The notes under the pieces: generated by a model
What the model was told of the DNA's origin: nothing
Database searches by the model: none
The model's input: only the letters and a program-made list of their open reading frames with translations
Translations under genes and position numbers: made by a program
From: Bombella pluederhausensis
GTDB taxonomy: Bacteria; Pseudomonadota; Alphaproteobacteria; Acetobacterales; Acetobacteraceae
Assembly (NCBI RefSeq): GCF_026385525.1
Contig: NZ_JANIDY010000001.1
Coordinates: forward strand, 248,001-312,000
Direction: 5' to 3'
Length of the DNA stretch: 64,000 nucleotides
Shown: piece by piece, positions 26,148 through 35,516 of the stretch
Layout of the letters: each line of letters opens with the position of its first letter
Numbering within the stretch: the first letter of the stretch is position 1

Positions 26148-27662
26148 TCATTTTATATGATCGCAGCTTGGCGTGTCGCCATCGTGGCAGGCTTGTTTAT
26201 ATAGGGACTGTGCCATGGCTGGGTCCTGCGGGAGACCTGCTTTTCCAGTCTCGTAAAAAGAGGCAAGGTGGGCTTCGGCTGAAGATTCGTGTTTCTGGGC
26301 TGATTTTTCATACCAGTAGCGGGCAGTCTGGTAGTTCTGTGGAACACCTCGTCCGAATTCGTACAGGTTTCCTAGATTATACATGCAGATTTCATCATCC
26401 TGCTGGATGCATTTTTCATAGAGTGAACGGGCTTTCTGAAGGTCCTGCGGTACGCCGCCATATCCGTAATTGTAGATTTCTCCCAGATTATTCAGGGCTG
26501 CCACGTCATTATTATTGTTAATTTTGTCATACCAGTATTTGGCCTTCCGGAAATCCCTCATGACTCCCTGACCCAGAAAATAGAAATTTCCAAGGGACGG
26601 ATAAGCGCATTGTTCATTTTTGGCAGCGGCGGCTTCGTACCAGTATACGGCGCGTTTATAGTCGTATGTGCCGGTAGGGTCTGGCTGATATCTGTCGGCA
26701 ATGTCACAGAAAGCAGATGGTCCGTTTTGTTGGACAGCCCGGTCAGCCCATTGTTGGGATTTTTGTGGATCGGGTGATGTACCCAGCCCTTTATCATATA
26801 GGAGAGTGAGGAGAGAAAAGGAGCGAGGTTCATCTTCGTCCGCTGCTTTTAGCAGCCATTTGAGTGATTTTTTATAGTCATGGGATAATTGCTTGGAGTA
26901 GGCGTATATATAACCAATCCTATATTTTGCGGCTGGTGAGTCTTGGTCTGCTGCTTTTTGATAAAGTTCCATAGCTTTTAGGTCATTCTCAGCTACGCCA
27001 TCGCCGAATAAATAGGAGTTTCCTAGAAAATACTGACCGAAAATGTTTCCCTGTTTTGCCGAGGCCTCAAAGAGGGCATTGGCCGAGGCTGCATTCTGCG
27101 GGACGCCTGAACCATACATATACATCCGGCCGAGTAGAGCCATGCCGGTAGCATCATGTAGTTCGGCTGCTTTCTCTCGGAGATGGAGGGCAGCAGAGAT
27201 GTCTTTGGGGCCTCCAAGTCCTTCCTCGTAAAGGTTGGCAAGTTCTATCATGGAGGTGGTATCACCCTGTGCTACGCCTTTTTCATAGTAATAGCGGTGC
27301 AGGGCGTATTTATCCTGTATTCCTCGGTGGTATGTCTGGTTGAGGGTTAGGAGGCTGTCGAAAGCAGCTTCATTTGTGTTGTCATATGTAATGGCTTGGT
27401 CATACCAGTAATGGGCACGTTCATAATCCTTTGGAACGGTGATGCCGTGGGCATACATCAACCCGCAAACATAGGCTGACCGTATATGTTCATGGCAACG
27501 CCCTTCTATATAGAGGCGATAGATTTTGCTCAGGCTACTGAAAAGAGAAAAGGAAGTATCCGCTGAGGCCGGGTGAGGTATGACGGAGAAAGAGATAAGG
27601 CAGGCGAGACCTGCTATGTTGAGCCATGATTTGGGTTTATGATGGTGTTTCTGTAGGGGCAT
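26148..27662 (-). CDS. Exported Sel1-repeat protein
   Basis: A 504-aa protein with a signal peptide (WLNIAGLACLISFSVIPHPASA) followed almost entirely by about 11 tandem Sel1-like repeats of roughly 36 residues, each with an A-x-Y-W-Y or similar helix and a G-x-G-V-P turn (for example YGSGVPQN, FGRGVPQN, LGQGVMRD). Sel1 repeats form solenoids that scaffold protein contacts; exported bacterial ones often bind envelope proteins or host factors. Its G+C looks lower than its neighbours'. There is no catalytic motif. It diverges from the first outer-membrane barrel gene. Confidence 0.88.
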   Translation of the reverse strand: MPLQKHHHKPKSWLNIAGLACLISFSVIPHPASADTSFSLFSSLSKIYRLYIEGRCHEHIRSAYVCGLMYAHGITVPKDYERAHYWYDQAITYDNTNEAAFDSLLTLNQTYHRGIQDKYALHRYYYEKGVAQGDTTSMIELANLYEEGLGGPKDISAALHLREKAAELHDATGMALLGRMYMYGSGVPQNAASANALFEASAKQGNIFGQYFLGNSYLFGDGVAENDLKAMELYQKAADQDSPAAKYRIGYIYAYSKQLSHDYKKSLKWLLKAADEDEPRSFSLLTLLYDKGLGTSPDPQKSQQWADRAVQQNGPSAFCDIADRYQPDPTGTYDYKRAVYWYEAAAAKNEQCAYPSLGNFYFLGQGVMRDFRKAKYWYDKINNNNDVAALNNLGEIYNYGYGGVPQDLQKARSLYEKCIQQDDEICMYNLGNLYEFGRGVPQNYQTARYWYEKSAQKHESSAEAHLASFYETGKAGLPQDPAMAQSLYKQACHDGDTPSCDHIK

Positions 27663-27855
27663 GTGACTGCTTTCACGGATACTGAAAATTTACCTGATGT
27701 TAGGATAGAGTTTTTGCGTTCTGACGTGAATAAGATAGCGTTCCTTTGATAGGGGCATAGATGAATGATATTTTTCCGATATCGTAACAGTCTCTGGATT
27801 ATGCGTTCAACATGATGTAATGGTCTCGCCAGAACAGCCCAGAAAAAGGACGGTT

Positions 27856-29385
27856 ATGGCGGTGAGGGTACGGAGACTGCTTTGTGCGGCAGCAATGTCG
27901 GCTGGTGTTTTGGCCGCTTCTGACGCATCTGCGGATGTGACCCTATTTTCCCGCAAGGATATTACTCTGAACGCTGCTCTCGATATCGGGGGTGATGCGT
28001 TTTATTTCCCGAACGCTAATTTCGGCACGGGGTCTTATGAGCCTCATAAGTCAGGCTATTACACGCGTACCAAAAATGTAGCCCTTGGGGAGCTGTATGG
28101 CCAGCCCATGCTTTCCGGAACATGGAAGACACCGTGGGGGTTTTCTGTGTTCGGGTTGGTTTCGGCTATTGGCTCTACGACTTTAGGTGATGGTGACGCT
28201 GAAAGTGTGAGCCAGACGTCCGGTACACCCCGGCAGGTCAATCTTGAGGATGCCAATCTGGGCGTGAAGATTCCGCTTAGTGAGAAAAAGCGCCTCATCA
28301 TTCAGGGAGGACGGCAGAAGTTTCAGATTGATGATGGTTTCCTTATGGGGAAGGGGGCTTATAGCTCTGGTGAGCGTGGGGCATGGTGGTATGCACCCCG
28401 TTTTGCGTTTTCCGGGCCGGGGGTCATCAAATATGAAGGGAAGTCCATCCGGTCAGACATCTTCATGCTGGAGAATAATAGTAACAACCGGCAGACATAT
28501 GGCAACGACAAGCCAGAAACGAAGTTTGTCGGGTTTGATGTGACGCTGTTCCGCAGCCGTCCGGATGGAGATGGCGGGTCGTCTTACGGGGACAGAGCGG
28601 CTTATGTCACGCTGACGTATTTTTATGTCCGTCATGCCGACAAGGGCGCTGCCTATGATTACTCGAACAGGGCAGACCGGCAGGGCATGAGCGTGACGGC
28701 TTTAAGCTGGGGTGGGACACCTTTTGCTATGAAAAGCCATCCTTTCACGAAGAATATTACATTTTACGGTAATTTTGTTTCCGAACAGAACAGTCATGCG
28801 GGCAATGGCTATAAGGGTGTCAGTGCCTATGCTGTGTATGTAGAGCCGGGTTATACTTTTGCCCGGCTGCCATGGCGGCCTCATATTTTCTATCGCTACA
28901 CTCGTTTTAGCGGTGGACGGGACCTGCATAGCCGGACGAAGCATAATTACGATACGTTTTTTCTCTATGATGGTGCCCGCTATACTTATGGTGGATACTG
29001 GCCGGGCGAAATTGTAGGGAACAATATGTCTCCTCTCTCCAATATGGAGATTCATCAGTTTGATATTACGGGCGTGCCGCCTGTTCATCTGCTGAAGAAG
29101 GATGATGAGCTGAAGTTGGGCGTGCATTTTTATGATCTCGCCTATCTTTACCCTACAGGGGCCGGTCTGCCCGCTGGAACGAAGCGGCATATGTCTGATG
29201 AGGTGAATATTTCGGCAGAATATGCGCTTGATGCTAACACATCCGGGGCGATTGCTGCCGGGGCTGCTTTTTCTGGTCCGGGAGGGCGTGCCTTGGCAAA
29301 GTCCGGTGTGCCAGAAGGGCAGGCGATGCCGGGGATTCATGGTGCATCTGGTGTGATAGAATTGTACTTCTACAAACATTTTTAA
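27856..29385 (+). CDS. Outer-membrane beta-barrel protein, AlgE-like (copy 1)
   Basis: A 509-aa precursor with a signal peptide ending SDASA-DVT and a mature part rich in alternating strands and aromatic girdle residues, ending in the outer-membrane insertion signal YFYKHF. The layout resembles alginate-export (AlgE-like) barrels, but the transported substrate is unknown. The frame extends to 27820; AAAAAGGA places the start at 27856, giving exactly the same length as the paralogue downstream. Shared blocks with copy 2 include GGRQKFQIDDGFL, GAYSSG and YRYTRFSGG. The two are clearly a tandem duplication. Confidence 0.75.
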   Translation: MAVRVRRLLCAAAMSAGVLAASDASADVTLFSRKDITLNAALDIGGDAFYFPNANFGTGSYEPHKSGYYTRTKNVALGELYGQPMLSGTWKTPWGFSVFGLVSAIGSTTLGDGDAESVSQTSGTPRQVNLEDANLGVKIPLSEKKRLIIQGGRQKFQIDDGFLMGKGAYSSGERGAWWYAPRFAFSGPGVIKYEGKSIRSDIFMLENNSNNRQTYGNDKPETKFVGFDVTLFRSRPDGDGGSSYGDRAAYVTLTYFYVRHADKGAAYDYSNRADRQGMSVTALSWGGTPFAMKSHPFTKNITFYGNFVSEQNSHAGNGYKGVSAYAVYVEPGYTFARLPWRPHIFYRYTRFSGGRDLHSRTKHNYDTFFLYDGARYTYGGYWPGEIVGNNMSPLSNMEIHQFDITGVPPVHLLKKDDELKLGVHFYDLAYLYPTGAGLPAGTKRHMSDEVNISAEYALDANTSGAIAAGAAFSGPGGRALAKSGVPEGQAMPGIHGASGVIELYFYKHF

Positions 29386-29493
29386 AATTTTTTTGAGAGC
29401 TTCAGGCGTCTTATTGGGTTCTGTGGGATAGTGGTGATGACTCCAGCGGAAGGAGTTGAGAAACTGCCAATCAGAGCGGAATCGAAACGGCTT

Positions 29494-29522
29494 TTGCGTG
29501 CATAATGAAATAAAAATATAAC
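29494..29522 (+). promoter_or_regulatory. Candidate sigma-70 promoter for barrel copy 2
   Basis: TTGCGT and TATAAC are separated by 17 bases in the AT-rich 252-base gap between the two barrel genes. A similar TTTTGCGT occurs at 27712-27719 upstream of copy 1, so the -35 context may have been duplicated with the gene. Independent transcription of copy 2 is likely. Confidence 0.45.
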
Positions 29523-29637
29523 TTATATATATAAATGTAATTATAGATTATTTTGATATGTTGTGAGAAGGTGACATAGACAATGACAAATTATGCTGCA
29601 ATAAAATAGGGCATGAACACCCCAAAAAGGTTCTTAC

Positions 29638-31167
29638 ATGCCCTCTAAAATGCGGAAACTTCTTGTTTCGTTAACCATTCTTGGTAACGTCTATGCTGTT
29701 TCTGACGCCTATGCTGATCAGACACTTGTTTCTAGTCAAAATGTCACGATCAAGGCGTCTCTTGATATTGGGGGTGATGCGTTTTTTCTGCCCAATACAA
29801 ACTATGGTGCAGGGTCTTACCGTCAGCGCCGGTCGGGCGGGTATGCGTTGATCAAGGATACGACATATGGGGAGCTGTATGGCAAACCCATCCTTGCCGG
29901 GCAGTGGAAAACGCCATGGGGGTTTACCGTTTTCGGGCAGGCCTCCGCTATCGGCTCCACAACATTGGGGGATGGTGATGCAGAAAGCCTGTCCCAGACA
30001 ACACGGACACCGCGGGCTGTAACGCTGGAAGAAGCCAATCTGGGGATTGATCTGCCTTTCAATAAGGAACAGAAGCTGATCGTAGAAGGTGGTCGGCAGA
30101 AGTTCCAGATTGATGATGGTTTTCTGGTCGGTAAGGGGGCTTATAGCTCCGGGGACCGAGGGGCCTGGTGGTATGCGCCCCGTTTTGCGTTTTCTGGTCC
30201 GGGGGTTATCAAATATCAGGGTAAGCGGATCCGTGCGGATGTTTTTATGTTGGAGAATAATACCAACAATAACCAGACACGGAACTATGACCGCCCTGAA
30301 ACCAAGTTTGAAGGGTTTGATGTCACCTTGTTCCGCAGCAAGCCGGGCGGAGATGGTGGTGCGGTTTATGAGGACCGGGCGGCTTATGTCACGCTGGCTT
30401 ATTTCCATGTACGCAAGGCGAATATCGGGTCTGCTTACGACTATGCCAATCGTGGCGATCGTCAGGGGATGAACGTCACTCAGCTCAGTTGGGGTGGTAG
30501 TTTCGTGCCCATCAAGAGGTGGGGAATATCGAAGAAGTTTACCCTCTATGGCACGTTCGTGTCCGAGCAGAATAGCCATGCGGGCAATGGCTATAAGGGG
30601 GTGAGCGCCTACGCAACCTTTATCGAACCGGGCTATACATTTACGGATCTACCGTGGAAACCCCATATTTTCTATCGCTATACACGTTTTAGTGGTGGAA
30701 AGAATCCGTATAGCCGGACAAAGCATAATTACGATACCTACTTTCTCTATGATGGTCGCCGCTATACTTATGGTGGATACTGGCCGGGGGAGATTACGGG
30801 TATGTATCTGGCACCTCTTTCCAACATGGAGGTTCATCAGGTTGATCTGACCGGGATTCCGCCTGTTCATCTGCTGAAGAAAGATGATGAGTTGAAGCTG
30901 GGTCTGCATTTTTATGACCTGTCTTTCCTGTATCCCACAGGGGCCGGTCTCTCGCGTGATGCAGGGCACCATATGTCGGATGAGCTTGATTTTTCTGCCG
31001 AATACACGTTTGATAGCAATACGTCAGGCGCCATAACCGGGGGGGCGGCATTTGCTGGCCCTGCTGGAAAAGCCTTGGCGAAGTCTGGCATTCCCGGAGG
31101 GATGGCTGTCCCGCCCATGCATGGTACGGCGGGTGTGCTGGAACTGTATTTTTACCGGCACTTCTGA
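29638..31167 (+). CDS. Outer-membrane beta-barrel protein, AlgE-like (copy 2)
   Basis: A 509-aa paralogue of the preceding gene, with a signal peptide ending SDAYA-DQT and the C-terminal aromatic signal YFYRHF. Long near-identical segments (YAPRFAFSGPGVIKY, SEQNSHAGNGYKGVSAYA, PPVHLLKKDDELKLG) alternate with diverged stretches that probably correspond to extracellular loops or the strand 1-3 region. AAAAAGG lies seven bases before the ATG. Paired barrels of this kind may differ in substrate or be expressed under different conditions; the sequence does not decide. AlgE-like is a fold-level call. Confidence 0.75.
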   Translation: MPSKMRKLLVSLTILGNVYAVSDAYADQTLVSSQNVTIKASLDIGGDAFFLPNTNYGAGSYRQRRSGGYALIKDTTYGELYGKPILAGQWKTPWGFTVFGQASAIGSTTLGDGDAESLSQTTRTPRAVTLEEANLGIDLPFNKEQKLIVEGGRQKFQIDDGFLVGKGAYSSGDRGAWWYAPRFAFSGPGVIKYQGKRIRADVFMLENNTNNNQTRNYDRPETKFEGFDVTLFRSKPGGDGGAVYEDRAAYVTLAYFHVRKANIGSAYDYANRGDRQGMNVTQLSWGGSFVPIKRWGISKKFTLYGTFVSEQNSHAGNGYKGVSAYATFIEPGYTFTDLPWKPHIFYRYTRFSGGKNPYSRTKHNYDTYFLYDGRRYTYGGYWPGEITGMYLAPLSNMEVHQVDLTGIPPVHLLKKDDELKLGLHFYDLSFLYPTGAGLSRDAGHHMSDELDFSAEYTFDSNTSGAITGGAAFAGPAGKALAKSGIPGGMAVPPMHGTAGVLELYFYRHF

Positions 31168-31299
31168 GAGGGACAGGGGCTTTTATTCTGTTCTGACTTC
31201 CATTTTGCCAGTAGATGTTACAAGATGGGAACGACTTAGCAGAACGTGTACCTGTGTGGGTAAGCGTTCTGCATAGCGAAAATTCATAAGGACCTTTTC

Positions 31300-32703
31300 A
31301 TGACGGAACCCACCACTGATCAGGCTCAGTCCGAAGATAAAGGACTTTCGAGTCGTCATATTGCGATGATCGCCCTTGGCGGCGTGATCGGCGCTGGACT
31401 GTTTGTTGGTAGTAGTGCTGCCATCGCCAAGGCCGGGCCGGGTATTGCGTTCGTTTTCGTGGCCGTTGGATTCCTGATCATGGGGATCATGCGGATGCTT
31501 GGCGAGATCGTTGTCAGCGACCCGGGTCGCGGCTCCTTTGTGGAGTATATCCGCCTCGCCCATGGGGACAGGATCGGCTTTGCCTCTGGCTGGCTGTACT
31601 GGTTCTTCTGGGTGGTCGTGATTGGCTCCGAAGCCATCGCTGGCGCCATGATGCTGCGGGACTGGATCAACCTGCCTGTGTGGCTTCTGGCGGTCGTGCT
31701 CATCATCTGCATGAAGTTTGTTAACTTCTTTGCTCCCAAGATTTTTGGTGAGTGTGAGTTCTGGCTCTCCAGCATCAAGGTCTTCACCATTGTGGCCTTC
31801 ATTCTGCTGTCGCTGCTGTTTGTTCTGCATGTGTTCGGGCCGGGTGTCCCTGTCCATCATAACCTGTTTGGTCAGCGTGGCCTGCTGCCGAATGGTGTCG
31901 TGCCGCTGCTGGCTCTGGTGCCGACCGTGCTGTTCACCATGATGGGCTCCGAGATTTCCACTGTTGCTGCATCTGAAACGGCTGATCCGGGTGAGAACGT
32001 GTCCCGTGTGACACGGACGCTTGGTCTGCGTATCATGATGTTCTACGTCTCCTCCATCTGCCTGATCACGATGATTGTGCCGTGGTGGACCCTGTACCCG
32101 GGTAAGTCTCCGTTCGTGGCTGTGCTCAAGATCATGGGTGTGCCGGGTGCTGCGCTGATTATGCAGATCGCTATTCTCAGTGCCGTGCTGTCCTGCCTGA
32201 ACTCCAGCATGTACATTACGTCCCGTATTCTGACGGAGCTGGCTATTCAGGGTGATGCTCCGGCTTTCCTCGTACGGACATCCCCGGACAAGGCTCCTCG
32301 TATGGCGATCACGATCAGCTCTGTGGCTGGTCTGCTGGTGGCTTTCTCCTCCATCTTTGCACCGAGCGAGATCTTTGGCTTCCTGCTGAACTGTAGTGGT
32401 GGTCTGATCCTGCTGACCTATGCGCTGATCTCCACCTCTTACATCGTGCTGCGCCGCCGGAGTAAGCGGGCTGGGACGAGCAAGCACTTCACCCTGCCGC
32501 TTTTCCCTTATGTGAGCCTGATTTGTCTGGGTGCGATCATTCTGGTGTTCGTGGCCATGCTGGCTAATCCGGGTGAACGTGAGACGGCCTTTGCCTCTCT
32601 TGGTACAGCCGTGGTCTGCTACCTGATGGCCTGCAATTTCGCCAGTCGTCTGGCCCCTGTGGTGACAACCTCAGACGAAACAGCGGACAAAGAAGGCGAG
32701 TAA
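31300..32703 (+). CDS. AAT-family amino-acid permease (GabP/AroP-like)
   Basis: A 467-aa, 12-helix APC permease. The N-terminal RHIAMIALGGVIGAGLFVGSSAAI is the classic amino-acid transporter (AAT) signature, followed by MRMLGEIVVSDPGRGSFVEY and ALVPTVLFTMMGSEISTVAASETADP. These match the GabP, AroP and CycA group that imports neutral, aromatic or gamma-amino acids by proton symport. AAGGA precedes the ATG and a strong terminator follows. The exact substrate is not readable from sequence. Confidence 0.88.
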   Translation: MTEPTTDQAQSEDKGLSSRHIAMIALGGVIGAGLFVGSSAAIAKAGPGIAFVFVAVGFLIMGIMRMLGEIVVSDPGRGSFVEYIRLAHGDRIGFASGWLYWFFWVVVIGSEAIAGAMMLRDWINLPVWLLAVVLIICMKFVNFFAPKIFGECEFWLSSIKVFTIVAFILLSLLFVLHVFGPGVPVHHNLFGQRGLLPNGVVPLLALVPTVLFTMMGSEISTVAASETADPGENVSRVTRTLGLRIMMFYVSSICLITMIVPWWTLYPGKSPFVAVLKIMGVPGAALIMQIAILSAVLSCLNSSMYITSRILTELAIQGDAPAFLVRTSPDKAPRMAITISSVAGLLVAFSSIFAPSEIFGFLLNCSGGLILLTYALISTSYIVLRRRSKRAGTSKHFTLPLFPYVSLICLGAIILVFVAMLANPGERETAFASLGTAVVCYLMACNFASRLAPVVTTSDETADKEGE

Positions 32704-32730
32704 TCGCTAGAAAAGCTGGACTGTTTTGGG

Positions 32731-32764
32731 AGAACGGACCTGCCTGTCGGGTCCGTTCTTTTTT
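32731..32764 (+). terminator. Terminator after AAT permease gene
   Basis: AGAACGGACC and GGTCCGTTCT form a perfect 10-bp stem around a 9-base loop and are followed by a run of T. It lies 27 bases after the stop codon, between convergent genes. Confidence 0.88.
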
Positions 32765-32775
32765 GTGTGAAGGTT

Positions 32776-33204
32776 TCAACCCAGAGAAACCAGTATGGCT
32801 CCAAGCCCGATGAATATGATGCCCAGCCAGCCTTTGAGTGAAAGCTGTTCGCCAAGGATCATAACGCCCAGTATAGCCACGAAGACAACGCTCAGCTTGT
32901 CGAGAGGGGCCACACGGGCGGCATCTCCCAGTTTCAGGGCACGGAAATAACACAACCACGAAGCCCCCGTTGCCAGACCGGACAGTAGCAGGAACAGGCA
33001 GGCCCGTGGGTTGAACCCCTCCGTATTATGAAACTTCCCTGTTGCCAGCAGCAGAACCCCCAGCACGCCAAGGATGACCAGCGTACGGATGAAAGTGGCG
33101 AGGTCAGAGTCAATATTACTGACGCCAATCTTGGCACAGAGGGCCGTCAGAGCCGCAAACCCGGCTGATAGCAACGCCCAGAAAATCCATGAGGTTGAGA
33201 GCAT
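32776..33204 (-). CDS. Half-size EamA/DMT-family membrane protein
   Basis: A 142-aa protein with about five hydrophobic helices and a single EamA module: ALLSAGFAALTALCAKIGV at the N-terminus and APLDKLSVVFVAILGVMILGEQLSLKGWLGIIFIGLGAIL at the C-terminus. Full-length drug/metabolite transporters carry two such modules in about 300 aa. Stand-alone single-module forms are known and are thought to work as dimers, so this need not be a broken gene. Substrate unknown. It borders the AT-rich island to its right. Confidence 0.85.
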   Translation of the reverse strand: MLSTSWIFWALLSAGFAALTALCAKIGVSNIDSDLATFIRTLVILGVLGVLLLATGKFHNTEGFNPRACLFLLLSGLATGASWLCYFRALKLGDAARVAPLDKLSVVFVAILGVMILGEQLSLKGWLGIIFIGLGAILVSLG

Positions 33205-33610
33205 GATGGTGCAGCGGCCTTTCTGGTCTTGATGAGAAATCCTATTTTAAGGAGTAGAAAATTATGTGAAATTTTTCCAGTTGATAGGTACGGCTTTGAT
33301 GCCTGATTGGGTCTGTTATGAAAGGTCGTTATCTACGGGAAAGTATAGTATGCACTTGTTAATTTGGTGCCGCTGCTATGTTATCAATCTCTCGTAGGAG
33401 CTTTCCCGTATCCTGTGCGTGAAGATGGAAGACGATTTTGGGCTTTATTTGAAGTTAGAGGCTCTACATGGTCTTTTCTATCGTTCTTGAAGGTGATGCA
33501 TGTGGTGTTGGAGATGAGAGAGGTGCTGGGTATGCTGTCGAAAATGGAGTTGTGAGGGAGGTAGGCGTTTTTTCTTTCACAGTTTTATACATTTAAAGGA
33601 AAAGAATGGA
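33205..33610. other. AT-rich intergenic stretch, left edge of island
   Basis: About 400 bases without a convincing gene. Base composition shifts from G+C-rich to AT-rich here, continuous with the HEPN gene. Short open frames occur (one at 33364-33555) but lack a ribosome site or recognisable product. I found no copy of the tRNA-Arg 3' end in this stretch. It probably contains the promoter of the HEPN gene. Confidence 0.5.
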
Positions 33611-35167
33611 ATGTTTAAAAGAATAACAAAGAAAGAGGCAGAGAGACTGATAGCGAAATTTTATGATATTGAATCTCGTTTACAGGAATTATTGAACAGG
33701 AATCCCGAGGAAGCGATTAGGGAAGCGAGAGAGATAAAGTTAATAGATAAGGATTTTGTGGAGTATTTTAATCTGAATCAGGTGAAGGCATGTATCCTAG
33801 TTAATGCTGGAAGTCTTATACGAGATAAGAATGCCCTTGAGGAAGGTCTGAGAATATTTCAATGGTGTTATGAACAATATCCCAATCCTGGAATAGCGTA
33901 TAATCTAGCAAATGGCATGAGCGTCATGGTTGGCACGCCACCACATAATGCGGACTGGCTGGATCATCAGGAAAGAACACGGCATGATCGCAATAAGATA
34001 CGTCAATATTTCTGGAAGGCAGCAGATGGTAAAAAATTTGATAATTTACAGAGATCAATCGCTTTAACAAATCTTGGAAATCAATTTTCAGCCAGCTTCC
34101 GATATGGAGATGCGCAAGATGCGTGGTCTTTCGCTCTGAAGGCAGACCCGAAAAATGGGGTTGCCGCCTGTTGTGCAGCTCGGAATTTGTTTCATTTATA
34201 CCAGCTGAATATGGGTTCTGATGCAACGCTTGAACAGATAAAAAGACTGAGCAGAATTATAAGACTAAATAAAGGAGAATTGACTAGATATACCAGTCAA
34301 AAAGAAGCTGATGACATTCTGAATTTTGCGAGTAAATGGGATGAACCTTTGGCTCAGCCTTTATTCGAGAGTTCTTATGTGCAGTGGGTTAAGGATGAAC
34401 GCCTTGCTCTTGCGCCGACTTTGGAGGCTGTGAATCCCACCCCAGAAACTTTGGATTGGCTGTGTCTACCCGGAATCAAAGTGCCAGCAGGTGAAGAACA
34501 ACCAATTATCTTTTCCATGTTTAATATGCTGAAAAGTGATTACATTCTGGCTCGTGATCTGACATGGCAGGCTTTAGATAGAGATCATTGGGCAGATATA
34601 GAAGGATTTGCCAGTACATTTGATGGTGCTTTATACGGAGCGGATACATCAGCTCTTATTTTAGCTCATCGTTCAGTATTGGATATTTTGGATAAGATTT
34701 CTGTATTTATTAATAGATATTTTGAAATCGGCGAGAATATGAAAGATGTAAATTTTAGAAAGTTGTGGCGTGTTCCTAAAATTGTGGGTGGTGGCCGCCC
34801 ATTAAAAGATAAAGTTACGGAAATAATTAATTCTGGTGTTCTAGCTCTTTATGGTTTGGTTGAATTGTCAGGGGATTATAATTCTGACGATGGTATTTTC
34901 AACACTCATAAAAATATACGAAATTCTTCAACGCATCGTTTTTTAATACTGCACGAATATCTGTTACCTGAAGAAGGAGGTTCTTTTGAAGAGGTGAAAA
35001 GATTCGAATTTGCACAATTTCAGGAGGAGGTCCTTCAGGCACTTCGTATTGCACGGTCAGCATTACAGATACTTGTCTTATCAATAAAACAGAATGAAGA
35101 TATCTTATCGAAAGATAGTGAAGGTCTTGTTCTTGGTATTGATGTTCCAGACTTTAGAAGGAGTTAG
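33611..35167 (+). CDS. TPR-like protein with C-terminal LA2681-type HEPN domain
   Basis: A 518-aa cytoplasmic protein. Residues about 20-230 are helical and TPR-like (ALTNLGNQFSASFRYGDAQDAW, AWSFALKADPKNGVAACCAA). The C-terminal roughly 180 residues look like a HEPN domain of the LA2681 type, with an R-N-S-S-T-H sequence at residues 437-442 that fits the Rx4-6H RNase motif including the usual polar residue after Arg. HEPN domains often act as RNases in toxin-antitoxin and anti-phage systems. The gene is AT-rich with many AGA and ATA codons, unlike its neighbours, and lies beside a tRNA gene, suggesting transfer. Its role here is not established; no partner gene is seen. Confidence 0.7.
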   Translation: MFKRITKKEAERLIAKFYDIESRLQELLNRNPEEAIREAREIKLIDKDFVEYFNLNQVKACILVNAGSLIRDKNALEEGLRIFQWCYEQYPNPGIAYNLANGMSVMVGTPPHNADWLDHQERTRHDRNKIRQYFWKAADGKKFDNLQRSIALTNLGNQFSASFRYGDAQDAWSFALKADPKNGVAACCAARNLFHLYQLNMGSDATLEQIKRLSRIIRLNKGELTRYTSQKEADDILNFASKWDEPLAQPLFESSYVQWVKDERLALAPTLEAVNPTPETLDWLCLPGIKVPAGEEQPIIFSMFNMLKSDYILARDLTWQALDRDHWADIEGFASTFDGALYGADTSALILAHRSVLDILDKISVFINRYFEIGENMKDVNFRKLWRVPKIVGGGRPLKDKVTEIINSGVLALYGLVELSGDYNSDDGIFNTHKNIRNSSTHRFLILHEYLLPEEGGSFEEVKRFEFAQFQEEVLQALRIARSALQILVLSIKQNEDILSKDSEGLVLGIDVPDFRRS

Positions 35168-35368
35168 TTGTAATTTTTGCATATTTATATTTTATCTAAT
35201 GTACTAGGATTCTACTTTCAAAGTTTTCCATTTTGTAACTTGATAACAGAGTAGATACAGGCAAGAGGCCTGATGATCTTTCAGAATGGGTGCAGGTAAA
35301 ATTCCCAAGAGTACTCAGAACAATGTTCTGATCTGACACAGGACTCAGAAAATCGAAGGAAAAATCCA
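35168..35368. other. AT-rich gap between HEPN gene and tRNA-Arg
   Basis: About 200 bases with no open frame of note. The AT-rich bias continues to roughly 35270 and then fades toward the tRNA. No integrase remnant, direct repeat of the tRNA end or clear terminator was recognised. Confidence 0.4.
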
Positions 35369-35445
35369 TGGTGGACCCGGCGCGATTCGAACGCGCGACC
35401 TTTGCCTTCGGAGGGCAACGCTCTATCCAGCTGAGCTACGGGTCC
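35369..35445 (-). tRNA. tRNA-Arg (anticodon CCG)
   Basis: Read on the minus strand, the 77-base gene begins GGACCCG and ends CGGGTCC plus an encoded CCA. The D arm contains AGCTCAGCTGGATAGAGC, the anticodon stem TTGCC/GGCAA encloses the loop CTCCGAA with anticodon CCG, and the T arm has GTTCGAATC. It should decode CGG arginine codons. Its 3' end faces the AT-rich island, the usual orientation for insertion next to a tRNA gene. Confidence 0.95.
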
Positions 35446-35516
35446 CTGTTGGCGGTACTTTTAACGGCAAGAGGCTTGTTTGCCTAGCCCTTAATCCGTT
35501 CTTTTTTCCATTCCTC

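Noticed and set aside
31183-32487. 434-aa open frame on the minus strand
   Set aside because: It is antisense to the AAT permease; His/Gln/Asp-rich composition is typical of reverse-complement membrane-protein codons.
32776-33204. Broken EamA transporter (pseudogene)
   Set aside because: Single-module EamA proteins of about 140 aa are a known form and the frame is intact.
33364-33555. Small open frame upstream of the HEPN gene (possible antitoxin)
   Set aside because: It has no ribosome site or recognisable domain and other frames are equally open in part. A partner role cannot be supported.
33205-35445. Integrated element with att direct repeats at tRNA-Arg
   Set aside because: No integrase gene and no copy of the tRNA 3' end were found at the left edge. 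Only composition and position suggest transfer.
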